Shown here piece after piece: positions 11,701 through 21,066 of a stretch of 64,000 nucleotides of DNA. This stretch comes from Diacronema lutheri. Lineage: Eukaryota; Haptophyta; Pavlovophyceae; Pavlovales; Pavlovaceae. The position numbers and the translations under genes were made by a program. The first letter of the stretch is position 1. Each line of letters begins with the position of its first letter. The notes beneath the pieces are model-generated. The model saw nothing but the letters and a program-made list of their open reading frames with translations, searched no databases and had not been told where the DNA came from. The stretch lies in NCBI GenBank assembly GCA_019448385.1, contig JAGTXO010000057.1, forward strand, positions 124,001-188,000, written 5' to 3'.

Positions 11701-12411
11701 CTCGTCGACTTGGCCGCGCCCGAGAGCGCGGACGCGGCCGGCGGCGCCGCCGCTGCGCACGCCGCGCCGCCGGCCGAGCAGGCAGCTGCGCCGGCGCTCG
11801 CGCACGCTGCGCAGGCACAGCGCGCGCACGCGGCGGCGCCGCCGCACGACGCGCTGCACCTCGCCACGCCGCCTCCGCCGCCGCAGACGCCGCCAGCGCG
11901 CCCGCCCGAGGCGACCCTCTCCGCTGCGGCGATCGCCCGCCTCGTCGAGCGCGCGCGCGACCCGACGCGCGCGCCGGGCCCGCCGCCGAGCTCGCCGCTC
12001 GAGCGCGCGGTGGTGCACGCCGCAGCGGAGATGCTCCGCGCCGCGCCGCACGCGCCCACCTCCGCCGCGCACGGCGCCGAGCGCGAGCTGCTCCTGGCGG
12101 CCGATGCACTGGCGGGTGAGCGTGGCGCGCACGATGCGGCGCAGCGCGCGGCGACCGTGCGCGGCCGGCTCGGCGCGACGCTCGCTGGCGCGGCAGAGAT
12201 TGGCGCGCGCACCGCTGCGGGCGGGACGGGCGAGGCTCGCCTGCCCGCCATCTCGACCGAGCTGCGCGAGATCGAGCGGCTGCTCGAGGCGCATCAGCTG
12301 GACGACATGCGCGCGCTCGTCGCCGAGCTGAGTGCCGGCCTGTTTGACGAGCTCCTCGTCGACACCGCGGCCGTGGTAAGTGAGCTGCACAGACGGGGGC
12401 CGCTCGTGTAG
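3682..12411 (+). CDS. Giant coiled-coil protein, CEP350-like centrosomal candidate
   Basis: A protein of about 2,700 residues dominated by Ala/Arg/Glu-rich helices and disordered Gly/Pro/Ser stretches. Exon 1 is 3682-3801. A 122-nt intron (GTGGGC...GCGCAG) leads to exon 2 at 3924 (HAPEELAHVVEPRDKSF). The exon 2/3 junction between about 3995 and 4261 is unresolved. The long exon is then open to 11474, followed by a 113-nt intron (GTGCGC...CGCACAG) and the last exon 11588-12411. Helical blocks near 8280-8450 (VEAFRQEDEARAEWQMRLLQ, then LRERAADERYEAEM) and 8590-8720 (LAAERARIAALRAELARN) resemble the conserved CEP350 region. Three Y(S/A)xDSFxxS motifs occur near 10160, 10405 and 10818. No CAP-Gly domain is seen. 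A poly-Gly tract (5673-5726) and a VATP array lie inside. Homology is by pattern only; another centrosomal or ciliary coiled-coil protein is possible. Confidence 0.55.
11267..11350 (+). repeat. Seven perfect 12-bp tandem copies encoding VATP
   Basis: The unit GTCGCAACGCCC is repeated seven times without change inside the last third of the giant coiled-coil gene, giving (VATP)7 in frame. Perfect identity suggests recent expansion. It lies about 120 bp before the last intron. Confidence 0.9.
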
Positions 12412-12540
12412 GCAAGCTGTTTTCATGACGCTGTTTGATTTTCCGCATTCATCGACAGCTGTGGAGGAGGCGTGCGACAGCGCTCGCCGGGCCACATTGG
12501 GCGGCAACAGTGGAGGTTTGCCTCGGCTGCGGCAAGCACC

Positions 12541-12610
12541 GGAGTGACAGCTTGGACTGCGGACAGAGCTGCACAACTGGAGTGACAGCTTGGACTGCGG
12601 ACAGAGCTGC
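12541..12610. repeat. 38-bp tandem duplication
   Basis: Copy 1 is 12541-12578. Copy 2 begins at 12579 and is identical for 32 bases (GGAGTGACAGCTTGGACTGC then GGACAGAGCTGC). It is non-coding as far as can be seen. Confidence 0.9.
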
Positions 12611-12938
12611 GGAGAGCGGGGCGGGCTACGGCAGGGCGGAGGTGGGGGGTGGGGGGGTGGGAGAGGGGGGGGGGGGCAGGGCAGCCGTATGGCGCTAAGA
12701 GTGGGGCCACCGGTGCGCAGCAGCAGAGGCTGCGAGGGGAGGACCGGGGTGCGCCTCACCGCTGCTCGCACGTCTCGGCGCTCTGCGCGTACCGAGCCTT
12801 TGCCCCTCGCCGTGCGCGCAGCCGCTGCTCTGCTGTGCCGCGATGCGCGCGCGGCAGCAGCGCGTCACGACGTGGCGGCTTGCGCGCCGCGTTCACCTGC
12901 CGCGTGCACCGCAGATCGCGGGAGGAGGGACGCAAGGG

Positions 12939-13276
12939 GGGCCGCAGCGGGCACCGCTCAGTCCGGGCCGCAGCGGGCACCGCTCAGTCCGGGCCGCAGC
13001 GGGCATCGCTGAGTCCGGGCCGCAGCGGGCATCGCTCAGTCCGGGCCGCAGCGGGCACCGCTCAGTCCGGGCCGCAGCGGGCATCGCTGAGTCCGGGCCG
13101 CAGCGGGCATCGCTCAGTCCGGGCCGCAGCGGGCACCGCTCAGTCCGGGCCGCAGCGGGCATCGCTCAGTCCGGGCCGCAGCGGGCACCGCTCAGTCCGG
13201 GCCGCAGCGGGCATCGCTCAGTCCGGGCCGCAGCGGGCATCGCTCAGTCCGGGCCGCAGCGAGCATCGCTCAGTCC
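12939..13276. repeat. 26-bp minisatellite, 13 copies
   Basis: Thirteen contiguous 26-bp units beginning GGGCCGCAGCGGGCA, with variants at two unit positions (CAC or CAT; CTCAG or CTGAG). Calling the variants A, B and C, the order is A A B C A B C A C A C C C'. This shows nested, higher-order duplication. Since 26 is not a multiple of three, reading frames through it rotate, and the open frames it creates in both strands are artefacts. Confidence 0.97.
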
Positions 13277-13544
13277 GGACCGCGCAGAGGGCGCTGTGCA
13301 CGCCCAGTTGCGAGGCCGCTGCCGAGGGGGGGCGCGGGCAAAACGGGCGAGCGCGCGCGCACCGTCGGGCGGCGCAGCGGCGCCCGAGGAGCCGGCATGC
13401 GGCACGTGGCCGCGGCGTGCGGAGGGGGCGGGCTGCCACGCGTGCGCGCCGTCCGCGCACGTGGCCGGTTGCGCGGGCGGCACGGGCGCAAAGAGGGGCT
13501 GCACGTGTGCGCGAACGGGTGGCTTGCTGCTGCTGCTTCCCCAG

Positions 13545-16500
13545 CTAATTGCGCAAAGAGCAGCTGCCGGGTGGGGCGCGGCCGGGCGGCAGCTGCGGCT
13601 GCGCGGGAGGAGGTGCGCCCGCGTGTGCGCGCGGCTGCGGCTGGCGAAGCAGCGCGGCGGCAGGGCGCAGCGTCGCGGCTGCATGCGGCGGCGGCTGCGG
13701 CGGCAGCTGCTGCAGTTGAGGCGATACGCTGCAGCTCCAGCCGCTGCCGTCCCAACCGCCGCAGCCGCAGCCGTGCAATGCGCACGCAGCGGGCGGCGCG
13801 TGTGGCCCCAGCGCACACGACGTATACGCGGCCACGCGCTCCGCGCCGCCCGCAACGAAGCCGAGCGGCGCACACACGCCCTCGCCGCCCTCGCCATTGC
13901 CATCGCCATCACCATCGCCACCGCCACCGTAGTAGCCGCCGCCACCGCCGTCGCCGTCGCCACCGCCGCACGTACACGCCGCGTGGTAGCCAAGCAGCTG
14001 CGCCCCCCCCTTTGCAATCTGCTGCGCATATTGCACGGTTGCACACATGTCAGCCAGCGCAGGCGCGTGGTAGCCGAAATGCGTGTGCGGGTGAGGGCCG
14101 TGCTGGGCGAGGCGCGCGCCGTGCTCGGCGCCGGCGGCAATCGAGCGGGCGCCGCCATCGCACGCGCTGTCCGCACCGCTGTGCACGTGCCTGCCTTGCT
14201 GCTGCTGCTGCTGCAGTTGCTGCAGCTGCTGCAGTTGCTGCAGCTGCAGCTGCTGCAACTGGCAGGAGATCGCCTCGCCGCCCGCATAGCCGCCGCCCGC
14301 GCCACCCATGTGCGACACCGCGTATTCGCCGTGCTGCCCCAGCTCGTGCGCCCGCTCGTGCGCCCGCTGCTCGTAGCTGACACAGCCGTCGCCGTCGAGC
14401 GCGTGCGCGCCTGGCGCGTAGCTTGGGATGGGCGGTCCGGCTGCGTAGAAGGGCGGTCCGGCTGCGAAGAAGGCGCCGCCGCCGCCATCGTAAAGGCCGT
14501 TGGCGTAGAAGGGCGGCTGCGGCCCCGGCTGAGCGTACTCGTACCCGTACCCGCACCCGTACCCGCCCCCGTATCCGTACCCGCTCCCCCCGTACCCGCA
14601 CCCCCCGTACTCGTACCCGTACCCGCCCCCGTCGCTGTCGGCGAAGCCGCCGCAGCGCGCGGCGGCCGCAGCCGCGTCGACGGCGGCCAGCCCGTCGGCG
14701 TAGGCGTGAGGCGATGCGGCGGCCTCCACGTTTGGCAGCGGCGCGTGCTGGTGCGCGCGGGTCTGCGCGCGCCGCAGCTGCTGCTGCTCGGCCGCGCCCT
14801 GCGGCACGCCGCCCGAGCCGAGCGCCTGCGGCCCGCCTTCCGCCAGTGCGTAGCCGAGCGGGGAGCCAAGCGTGGCCGCAGCGGCGGCGTGCGCTGTGAG
14901 CTGCTGCTGCTGCCGAAAGGCGTGGAGCTGCTGCTGCAGCTGCTGCAGCTGCAGCTGCAGCTGCTGCTGCTGCCGCGCAACCGCCTGCTGCCCCTGCTGC
15001 GCTGCGCCGCGCGCGTTCTGTTGCGTGTGCGCCTGCGCGTCCGGCGTTGGGTCCGGTGTTGCGTCCGGCGTTGGGTCCGGCGTTGGGTCCGGCGGTGGGT
15101 CCGGCGTTGCGTCCGGCGGTGGGTCCGCGCAGCCCACCGCCGCGGCGCTCGCGCCGTCGGCCGTCCGCGCCAGCCGCGGCGCCGTGGCCTCGTCCGCGCC
15201 AAGCGGCGCCGGGCGCGCGCCCGTCCGGCGCGCGCCCGCGCCCGCGGCTGCGACCGTGCAGGCCGCGGCCGACGACGCGGCTGGCGCAGCGGACGCGCGC
15301 GCGTCCGCCGCGGCCGCGCCGCGCCCACGCCCGCGGCCGCGGCCGCGGCCGCGGCCGGCGTCGGCACACTGCGGCGGCGGCGGCAGCTCTTCTCCAGCCA
15401 TTTCCACGCGCTGCTGCACCGGCTGCGACCCGCCCGTGCCGCGCGCGCCGTGCGCCGACGCGGGCAGCGACGACGCGGGCGCGGCGCGCCTGCACGCGGG
15501 TGGCATGGGCATGCTGTCGTGCGCGCTGAGCGCGCGCGCGGCGAGCACGGCGGCGGGCGATGGGCTGTGCACGGGCTCCCGCTGCGACGCGTCCGCGCCG
15601 CGCGACGCCGCCGCTGGGCTGGTCGCGCGCTCGGCGGCGACGATCGCGTCGTCGCGCAGCTCGACGTCGTCCGCCAACCGCGCGCACGCTGACGGCGTGC
15701 CGGCCGCGTCGGCAGGCGTCGCGCCTGCGCGCGCCGCGTGCGCGCTCGTCGAGAACGCCTGCGCACCGCCGCGCGTGCACCCGCCAGCGCGGCGGCCCCT
15801 GCCGCGCAGCGTCGCGGCGCCGCGCGCCGATGCGAAGGCGGAGGCGGCGGCTGCGGCTGCGGGCATCGCAGGCGGCGCGGCGCTGCTGTTCGAGACGGCG
15901 GGCGCGAGCGCAGGGCTGCCGCAGCCCGCAACGCCGCCGAGCGCGGCGCTGTGCGCGCTGAGCCCTTCGCGCGACACCGCCATGCCCGCCATGCCCGCCG
16001 GCGCGGCGACGGGCGCAAAGAGCAGCATGGGGCTGGAGGCGCACTGCTGGTACGAGAGGGCAAGGCTCGGCGCGTCCATGACGTGCGCAGCCCAACTCGG
16101 CGCCGGCACGCAGCAGCTTGGCGCCTGCGGGCGCGCAGGCGCCGCTGCGCGGCCGCTGCGCCCGCCGCCGCGGCCGCGCAGCCGCAGGGGCGGCGCTGCG
16201 CCAAGAGCCGGCAGCGGCTCCAACGTGCACGCGCCACAAAACAGCTCGAGCTGGCGCGCCGAAGCGGCGGGCCCGAGCCCGCCCGCCGGAGCGCCGCGGC
16301 CGGCGAAGCCGCACGGCGCGGCGCTGCTTGCGGGGTCCGCGCACCGCCCGTCGAGCGTCGCGCCGTGCGGCGGCGGGTGCGACGGCGGATGCGCAGCCGC
16401 TCGCCCGCTGCCGCGCGAGCTGAGCGGCGCGGACGGCGCGCGCGCGCAGCCGCGCCCGCGCGTGCGCTGCGCGCCGCGCGCCGCGGGCTGCGCGGGCGAC

Positions 16501-16694
16501 TGCGCAGCTGCGGGCATGTGCCCAGCTTGCACGAGCTGCGGCTGCCGCGCGGGCTGCAGCCGTCGCGTCTCGGCGTACCCCGTTGCGCCAGCGCCTTCCG
16601 AGGCGATGGCCGCAGCGCGCCGCGGCGCGCGCCCGGCGGCGGCTCCGTCAGCGCTCGAGGTGCTGCGCCGGGCGGCGACTGCGGCGGCGGCGGC

Positions 16695-16725
<31 letters not shown>

Positions 16726-17726
16726 AGCTGCGCGCGCGGCTCGCCGCTAGCCAAGTTGCCGCCGCGGCCGGCCCCCCTGCCCGCCGAGCCCGCCGTCGCG
16801 TGCGAAGCGCGACCGGCCAAATCGGCGCCTGCGCCGAAAGCCCCCTGCTGCACGCTGCCCTTGATCGGGCCGACTGCCCCACCCTTGTCCGTCCGCAGCC
16901 CCTGCCCGTGCCCATGGCCGCCCTGTAGAGCCTCGCGCTCGAGCTTCTCGTAACCGTCGTGCGCCCAGCGCATCGGCGCGTCCGCGCGGGAGAGCTCGCG
17001 GCGCGCGCGGCTGCGCTCGCATCCGTGCGCGCCGCTGTCGCGCGCGACGCGCCTGTCGTCATGCATGAAGTAGGCGCCGATCGACGGGACGATCGCGCGG
17101 CGGTCGAGTGCGGCCGGCGGCGTGGCGGCGGCGGCCGCAGCCCCTTCCGTACCGCCACCGCCCTCGCCCTCGCCCTCGCCCTCGCCCTCGCCCTCGCCCT
17201 CGCCCTCGCCCTCGCCCTCGCCCTCGCCCTCGCCCTCGCCCTCGCCCTCGCCCTCGCCCTCGCCCTCGCCCTCGCCCTCCTCCTCGCCCTCGCCATCGAC
17301 CTCGCCCTTGCCCTCGCCCTCGCCGTCACCCTCCTCTCCGACCTCGCCCTCGTCCTCGTCAGTGGCCGCCGCTCGTTGCGCGGTGGGCGCATCGCCGTTT
17401 GCGCGGCGCGGCGATGTGAACGCGTCGCTCCTCGCCACGGTATCTGACGCTGCGGCTGCCGCCGGCGCTGGCAGCAGCGCGGTCGCGCTCCGTGGCACGC
17501 GCGAGGGCGCGTCGTCGCGTGCCCTCGCACTGTCGTGTTCGCCATCGCCCTGCTCGTCGATGTCGTCGTCGGCGTCGTCGTCATCCTCGTCCTCGTCCTC
17601 GTCCTCTTCGTCCTCGTCCTCGTCCTCCTCATCCTCGGCGTCGTCCTCTTCCTCACCACCGAGCTCCGCGGCCGCGCCACCCTTACTCGCCGGCACCCTC
17701 CTCAGCCTCGCGGCGGGCCTCTCCAT
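13545..17726 (-). CDS. CASC3: Barentsz/CASC3 (MLN51) exon-junction-complex subunit homologue
   Basis: Single-exon protein of 1,393 residues. The N terminus is a long acidic tract (EDEEDEDEDEE) and a (GE)n run. At about residues 211-262 comes the Btz/SELOR module: IVPSIGAYFMHDDR, then MRWAHDGYEKLE, which matches the (V)PxxGxFFMHDDR...W.HDKFEE signature of MLN51, the EJC core protein that clamps eIF4AIII on spliced mRNA and supports decay and localisation. The rest is low complexity: poly-Ala, poly-Gln/Leu-Gln tracts, a Tyr/Gly-rich prion-like segment (about 14500-14640) and proline-rich stretches, typical of RNA-granule proteins. Only the Btz module is diagnostic. It is much longer than animal CASC3 (about 700). 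The gene is divergent from the CASP gene with only 38 bp between start codons. Confidence 0.8.
17161..17278. repeat. CCCTCG hexanucleotide array (about 20 copies)
   Basis: An uninterrupted run of CCCTCG lies inside the Barentsz coding sequence; on the minus strand it encodes alternating Gly-Glu. It continues as degenerate CCCTCG/CCCTCC repeats to about 17350. It is probably prone to length change. Confidence 0.95.
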
Positions 17727-17764
17727 GGTCGTCGCCGCGCGCGGTTTTAAAAGCGATCGCCGCC
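17727..17764. promoter_or_regulatory. 38-bp divergent promoter/5' leader spacer
   Basis: These are the only bases between the start codons of the Barentsz (-) and CASP (+) genes. They contain TTTTAAAA (17744-17751-like) and GCGATCGC palindromic elements, unusual in this G+C-rich context. If both starts are right, at least one transcript must start inside the other gene or have an extremely short leader. Confidence 0.45.
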
Positions 17765-20284
17765 ATGACTGCGCCTTCCAGGCTCGCCGGCGAGCTGCAC
17801 CACGCCTCGACTGCGTGGGCGGCGGTCGGGTTGAGCGCGCGGCGCTCGGAGCTGGACCAGCAGTCGCTCGCTCTTGTAGACGCGCAGGAGCAGTCGGCCG
17901 CCGGTCGCGAGGCGCTCAAAGCCGCCGTGCGCGACTTTAAGGCCGTGCCGGCCGCAGAGCGGCCGGCGCGCGTCGGCGGCGTGATCAAGGCGTTCCAAGC
18001 CGAGGTGGACGCGCTCTCGCGCCGCGCGGCGTTCGCCGAGGCGGCTTTCTTCGCCATCTACCACGCGCTCGAGGCCGCACCCGACCCGGCGCCGCCGCTC
18101 GCCGCGGCGTTCGACGCGTGCGCGCGCCTCGCGAAGGTCGAGGCCGAGACGGCCGACGCGCTCGCCGAGCTGGGTGAATACCGGAAGGAGGCGCTGGCGC
18201 TCAAGAACCAGGACCTGACGGTGCGCCGGCTGCAGGCCCAGCTACGTGACGCCGAGGAGGCGCGCGACGCCCTCGTCGCCGCCGAGCTCGCGCGGCGCGG
18301 CGCGGCGGCCGACGCGGCGCGCGCGGCGGCCGACGCGGGCGCGGCGGATCGCGAAGCCGAGGCGTTGGCGCGCGAGGAGGCGGCGCGCGCCGAGCTGCGT
18401 GCGCTGCGCGCGGAGCGCGACGAGGCGCACGAGCGTCTCTTCCGCCTGCGCGAGGAGTCTGACGCGCGCGCGCACGCCAGCGCTCAGCAGCTGCTGCTGC
18501 TCACCGCCGAGCTCGACAAGGCGCACGCCGACGGCGCGCACGCGCACGCGCAGCGGCAGCGGCTCGAGGCGGCGCTGGCGGCGGCGGGCGGCGGCGGTGC
18601 GACCGAGCCGGCCGTTGCCGCGCTCGCCGCCGGAGCGAGCGCCGCCTCCGCCTCCGCCGCCGCGGAGGTGGCGAGGGTGCGCGCCGCGCAGCGCGCGGCC
18701 GAGGCCGCGCGCGAGCGGCGCGCGGCGGCGGAGGCGGCGGAGCTGCGCCTCGCGGCCAAGGAGGCGGAGCTGGAGCAGGCGAGCAGCGCGCTCGAGCGCG
18801 CCGAGGCGGCGACGCGCGCCGCGCTCGCCAATGCCGACGCGCTCCGCGCGCGCGTGGCGGCGCTCGAGGCAGCGCGCGCAGACGCCGGCGCGCGCGGCGC
18901 GCGTGCGGCCGGCGACGACGGCGGCGCGGACGGCGGCGGCGCGTCGGCGGCGGCGCAGCGCGAGAGCGCTCGCCGCGGCGTAGCGCGCAGTGACGCGCTC
19001 GAGCGCGAAGAGACAGAGCGGCAGCTCACACGCGCGCGCGCCGACCTGGCCGCTGCTCGCACGATGGCCGACGCCGAGAGGCAGCGGAACGCGGCGCTCG
19101 GCGCGGCGCTGCGCGACACGCGCGCAGCCCTCGACGAGGCGGAACGGCGGCTGCTCGGCGAGGCGGCGGAGGGCGCGCGCGCGCGCGATGCGTCCGCCGA
19201 CGAGCACGCCACCGCCACCGCCGCCGCCTCCGCCTCCTCCTCGCCGCTCGTGCGGCTGCTTGGCGGGCGCGAGCCGCCCCCGCTCCCGCCCGCCATCGGC
19301 GCCGATGGCGGCGGCGGCGGCGCGGCGGCGGCGCCGCTGGGCGCCGCGCCCGTGGCCACCGGCGCCGATGGCGCGGACGGCGGCGACTCGGCCGCCGCGG
19401 GGCAGTACACGAGCGTGCTTGTCGCGCAGCGCAACCGGTACAAGGCGGACGCGCAGCTGAGCGCGGCGGAGGCGGAGCGCGCGCGCGCGCTGCTGCTCGG
19501 CGTGCAGACGCGCGCCGATGAGCTCAAGTGCGACAACTTGCGGCTGTACGAGCGGCTGCGTTACCTCGAGTCGTACAAGGCACGCCGCGCCCTCCCGCTG
19601 CGTGCGCCCAGCCGCTGTGCTGACGCGCGCACGCAGCGGGAGGGGAAGTGCTGACGCGAGAAAGCGGCGCGAGGGGAAGTGCTGACGCGAGAAAGCGGCG
19701 CGAGAAAGTGCTGACGCGCCCCTCTCGCGCCCAGCCGCCATGCTGACAACTTGCCCCGCTGTGCTCTCTCGCGCCGCTCGCGCCCTCTCGCCGCGCGCAG
19801 GCCGCGAGCGCTAGCGCACAGGGCGGCGCGCTGCGCGCTGGCGGCGCCGAGTCGCGCAGCGCGCACGGCGCGAGCGGCGGGCGGAGCGAAACCGTCGGCG
19901 AAACGGTCGGCAAGTACCGCGCGCTCTACGAGGAGAACCTCAACCCGTTCGCTGCCTTCTCGAGGAAGGAGCGGATACAGCGCTACCAGGTGCGCGCGCA
20001 TCGCGTCGCCGCGCCGCGCCGCCGCGCCGCTCACGCCGCCTCGCGCCCACCGTGCGCACGGCGGCGGTGTGCGCGTGGCGCAGGAGCTGAACGGCGCGGA
20101 GCGGCTGATGCTCTCGATGGCGTCCCTCCTCCTCGCGTCCAAGCGCGCGCGCATGGGCCTCGCCATCTACGTGCTCTGCCTGCACGTGCTCACGATGGCG
20201 ACACTCTACGGCGTGTCGCATGTGCGCACGTGCGACCGCACGCGAGCCGCGCTCGCGCTTGCGAGCGTCGCGTCGGCGGCATGA
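17765..20284 (+). CDS. CASP/COY1-type Golgi golgin, tail-anchored, three exons
   Basis: Homologue of the CUX1-derived CASP golgin (yeast Coy1), a Golgi-membrane coiled-coil tether. Exon 1 (17765-19579) begins with the conserved N-terminal block: VRDFKAVP, then KAFQAEVDALSRRAAFAEAA, APDPAPPL and LKNQDLTVRRLQAQLRD. A long Ala/Glu/Arg coiled coil follows, then CDNLRLYERLRYLESY. Exon 2 (19801-19989) carries GKYRALYEENLNPFAAFSRK and ERIQRY, and exon 3 (20084-20284) the C-terminal membrane anchor IYVLCLHVLTMATLYGV, in the same order as human CASP. Intron 2 is GTGCGC...GCGCAG (94 nt). Intron 1 is best explained by a GC-AG pair (AAG/GCACGC to GCGCGCAG); the alternative is GTACAA at 19573 with acceptor 19859, which loses the conserved Tyr. 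Length is about 734 residues. Intron 1 contains a short direct repeat. Confidence 0.9.
19645..19710. repeat. Short direct repeats inside CASP intron 1
   Basis: The block GGGGAAGTGCTGACGCGAGA followed by AAGCGGCGCGAG occurs twice in tandem, and a third partial copy (AAAGTGCTGACGCG) follows. It lies in the intron between the LESY exon and the NPFAAF exon. No function is evident. Confidence 0.7.
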
Positions 20285-20770
20285 GACCCGAACCCCTTCC
20301 TTTTTTTTTTTGATTTTCCGATTAGACGCTTCATATGTTCGGGAGGAGGCGCATTGCCGGGCGAGCCGGCGGCGTTCTGCGGAGCGTCGGGCCTGCAGAG
20401 CGCGCAGTGCGCGGAATGCGCGGGTGCTGTGACTGAATGCTGGGCTGCCGCCTGACGAGCGGCGCGTGCGCGCAGAGGCGAGCTGCTCACTCGCCAGCGG
20501 CGCGGGCGCGGTCTCGCGCGAATCGTCCCGGACGATTGCGGCCAGGCGGGCCCTCGCCGCCAGGTGGGCGGAGATGATGGGCGAGGAGGGGATGCAGCTG
20601 GGGTGGGGGATGGGCGCCTCGGTCGAGTGCCCGGCGACGGAACGGCTTGACGGGCGAGCAGCCGACTGGCTGCGCGAAGGCCGAGGGGGCACGTCGCGCT
20701 GGTCGGTGGGCAGTGGGCCGATGCGAGTCGGCAGCGGCAGCGGCAGCGCCGCCGGACAGGCGCGCGCGCT
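20285..20770. other. Convergent 3' spacer, 486 bp, no gene recognised
   Basis: This lies between the stops of the CASP (+) and LARP (-) genes. A T11 run and an A+T-richer segment (20301-20340) follow the CASP stop and may mark its 3' UTR or polyadenylation zone. Open frames here are antisense G+C artefacts. Confidence 0.6.
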
Positions 20771-20997
20771 TCAGCCGTGCCGGCGCGGCGCGAGCGCGGC
20801 GCCGAGGTGCGGCCAGAGGTGGCAGACTGCGCGCAGCGAGAGGACGGACCAGACCGCCGACAGGGCCGGGCCCTGCGCGCCGCGCGGCAGGCGCCGCGCG
20901 GCAGGCGCCGCGCGGCAGGCGACGGAGGCAGGTATGCAGCGCGCGCCGAACGGCTCCGCATCGTCAGAGGCGCGCGCAGCCGCCGATCCGTGCCGGC

Positions 20998-21066
<69 letters not shown>

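Larger units (their letters stand above)
12412..13544. other. Convergent intergenic spacer, 1.1 kb, no gene recognised
   Basis: This lies between the stop of the plus-strand coiled-coil gene (12411) and the stop of the minus-strand Barentsz gene (13545). It contains a 38-bp tandem duplication (12541-12610), a G-run-rich stretch (about 12640-12680) able to form G-quadruplexes, and the 26-bp minisatellite. Open frames across it are products of the repeats and G+C bias. A GTAAGT exists at 12376-12381, before the stop, so an unspliced 3' extension of the coiled-coil gene cannot be excluded. Confidence 0.7.

Noticed and set aside
12376-12395. GTAAGT...CACAG as a 20-nt intron at the end of the giant gene
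   Set aside because: Far shorter than any intron here (minimum about 93 nt); the frame reads through to a stop at 12411.
12939-13276. CRISPR-like array
   Set aside because: Contiguous 26-bp units with no unique spacers, in a eukaryotic context.
12843-15692. 949-codon plus-strand ORF
   Set aside because: It is built from the 26-bp minisatellite and then antisense to the Barentsz coding sequence; composition is Arg/Ala-rich shadow.
17492-17764. Upstream in-frame extension of the CASP ORF
   Set aside because: It is antisense to the Barentsz N terminus; the family alignment supports the ATG at 17765.
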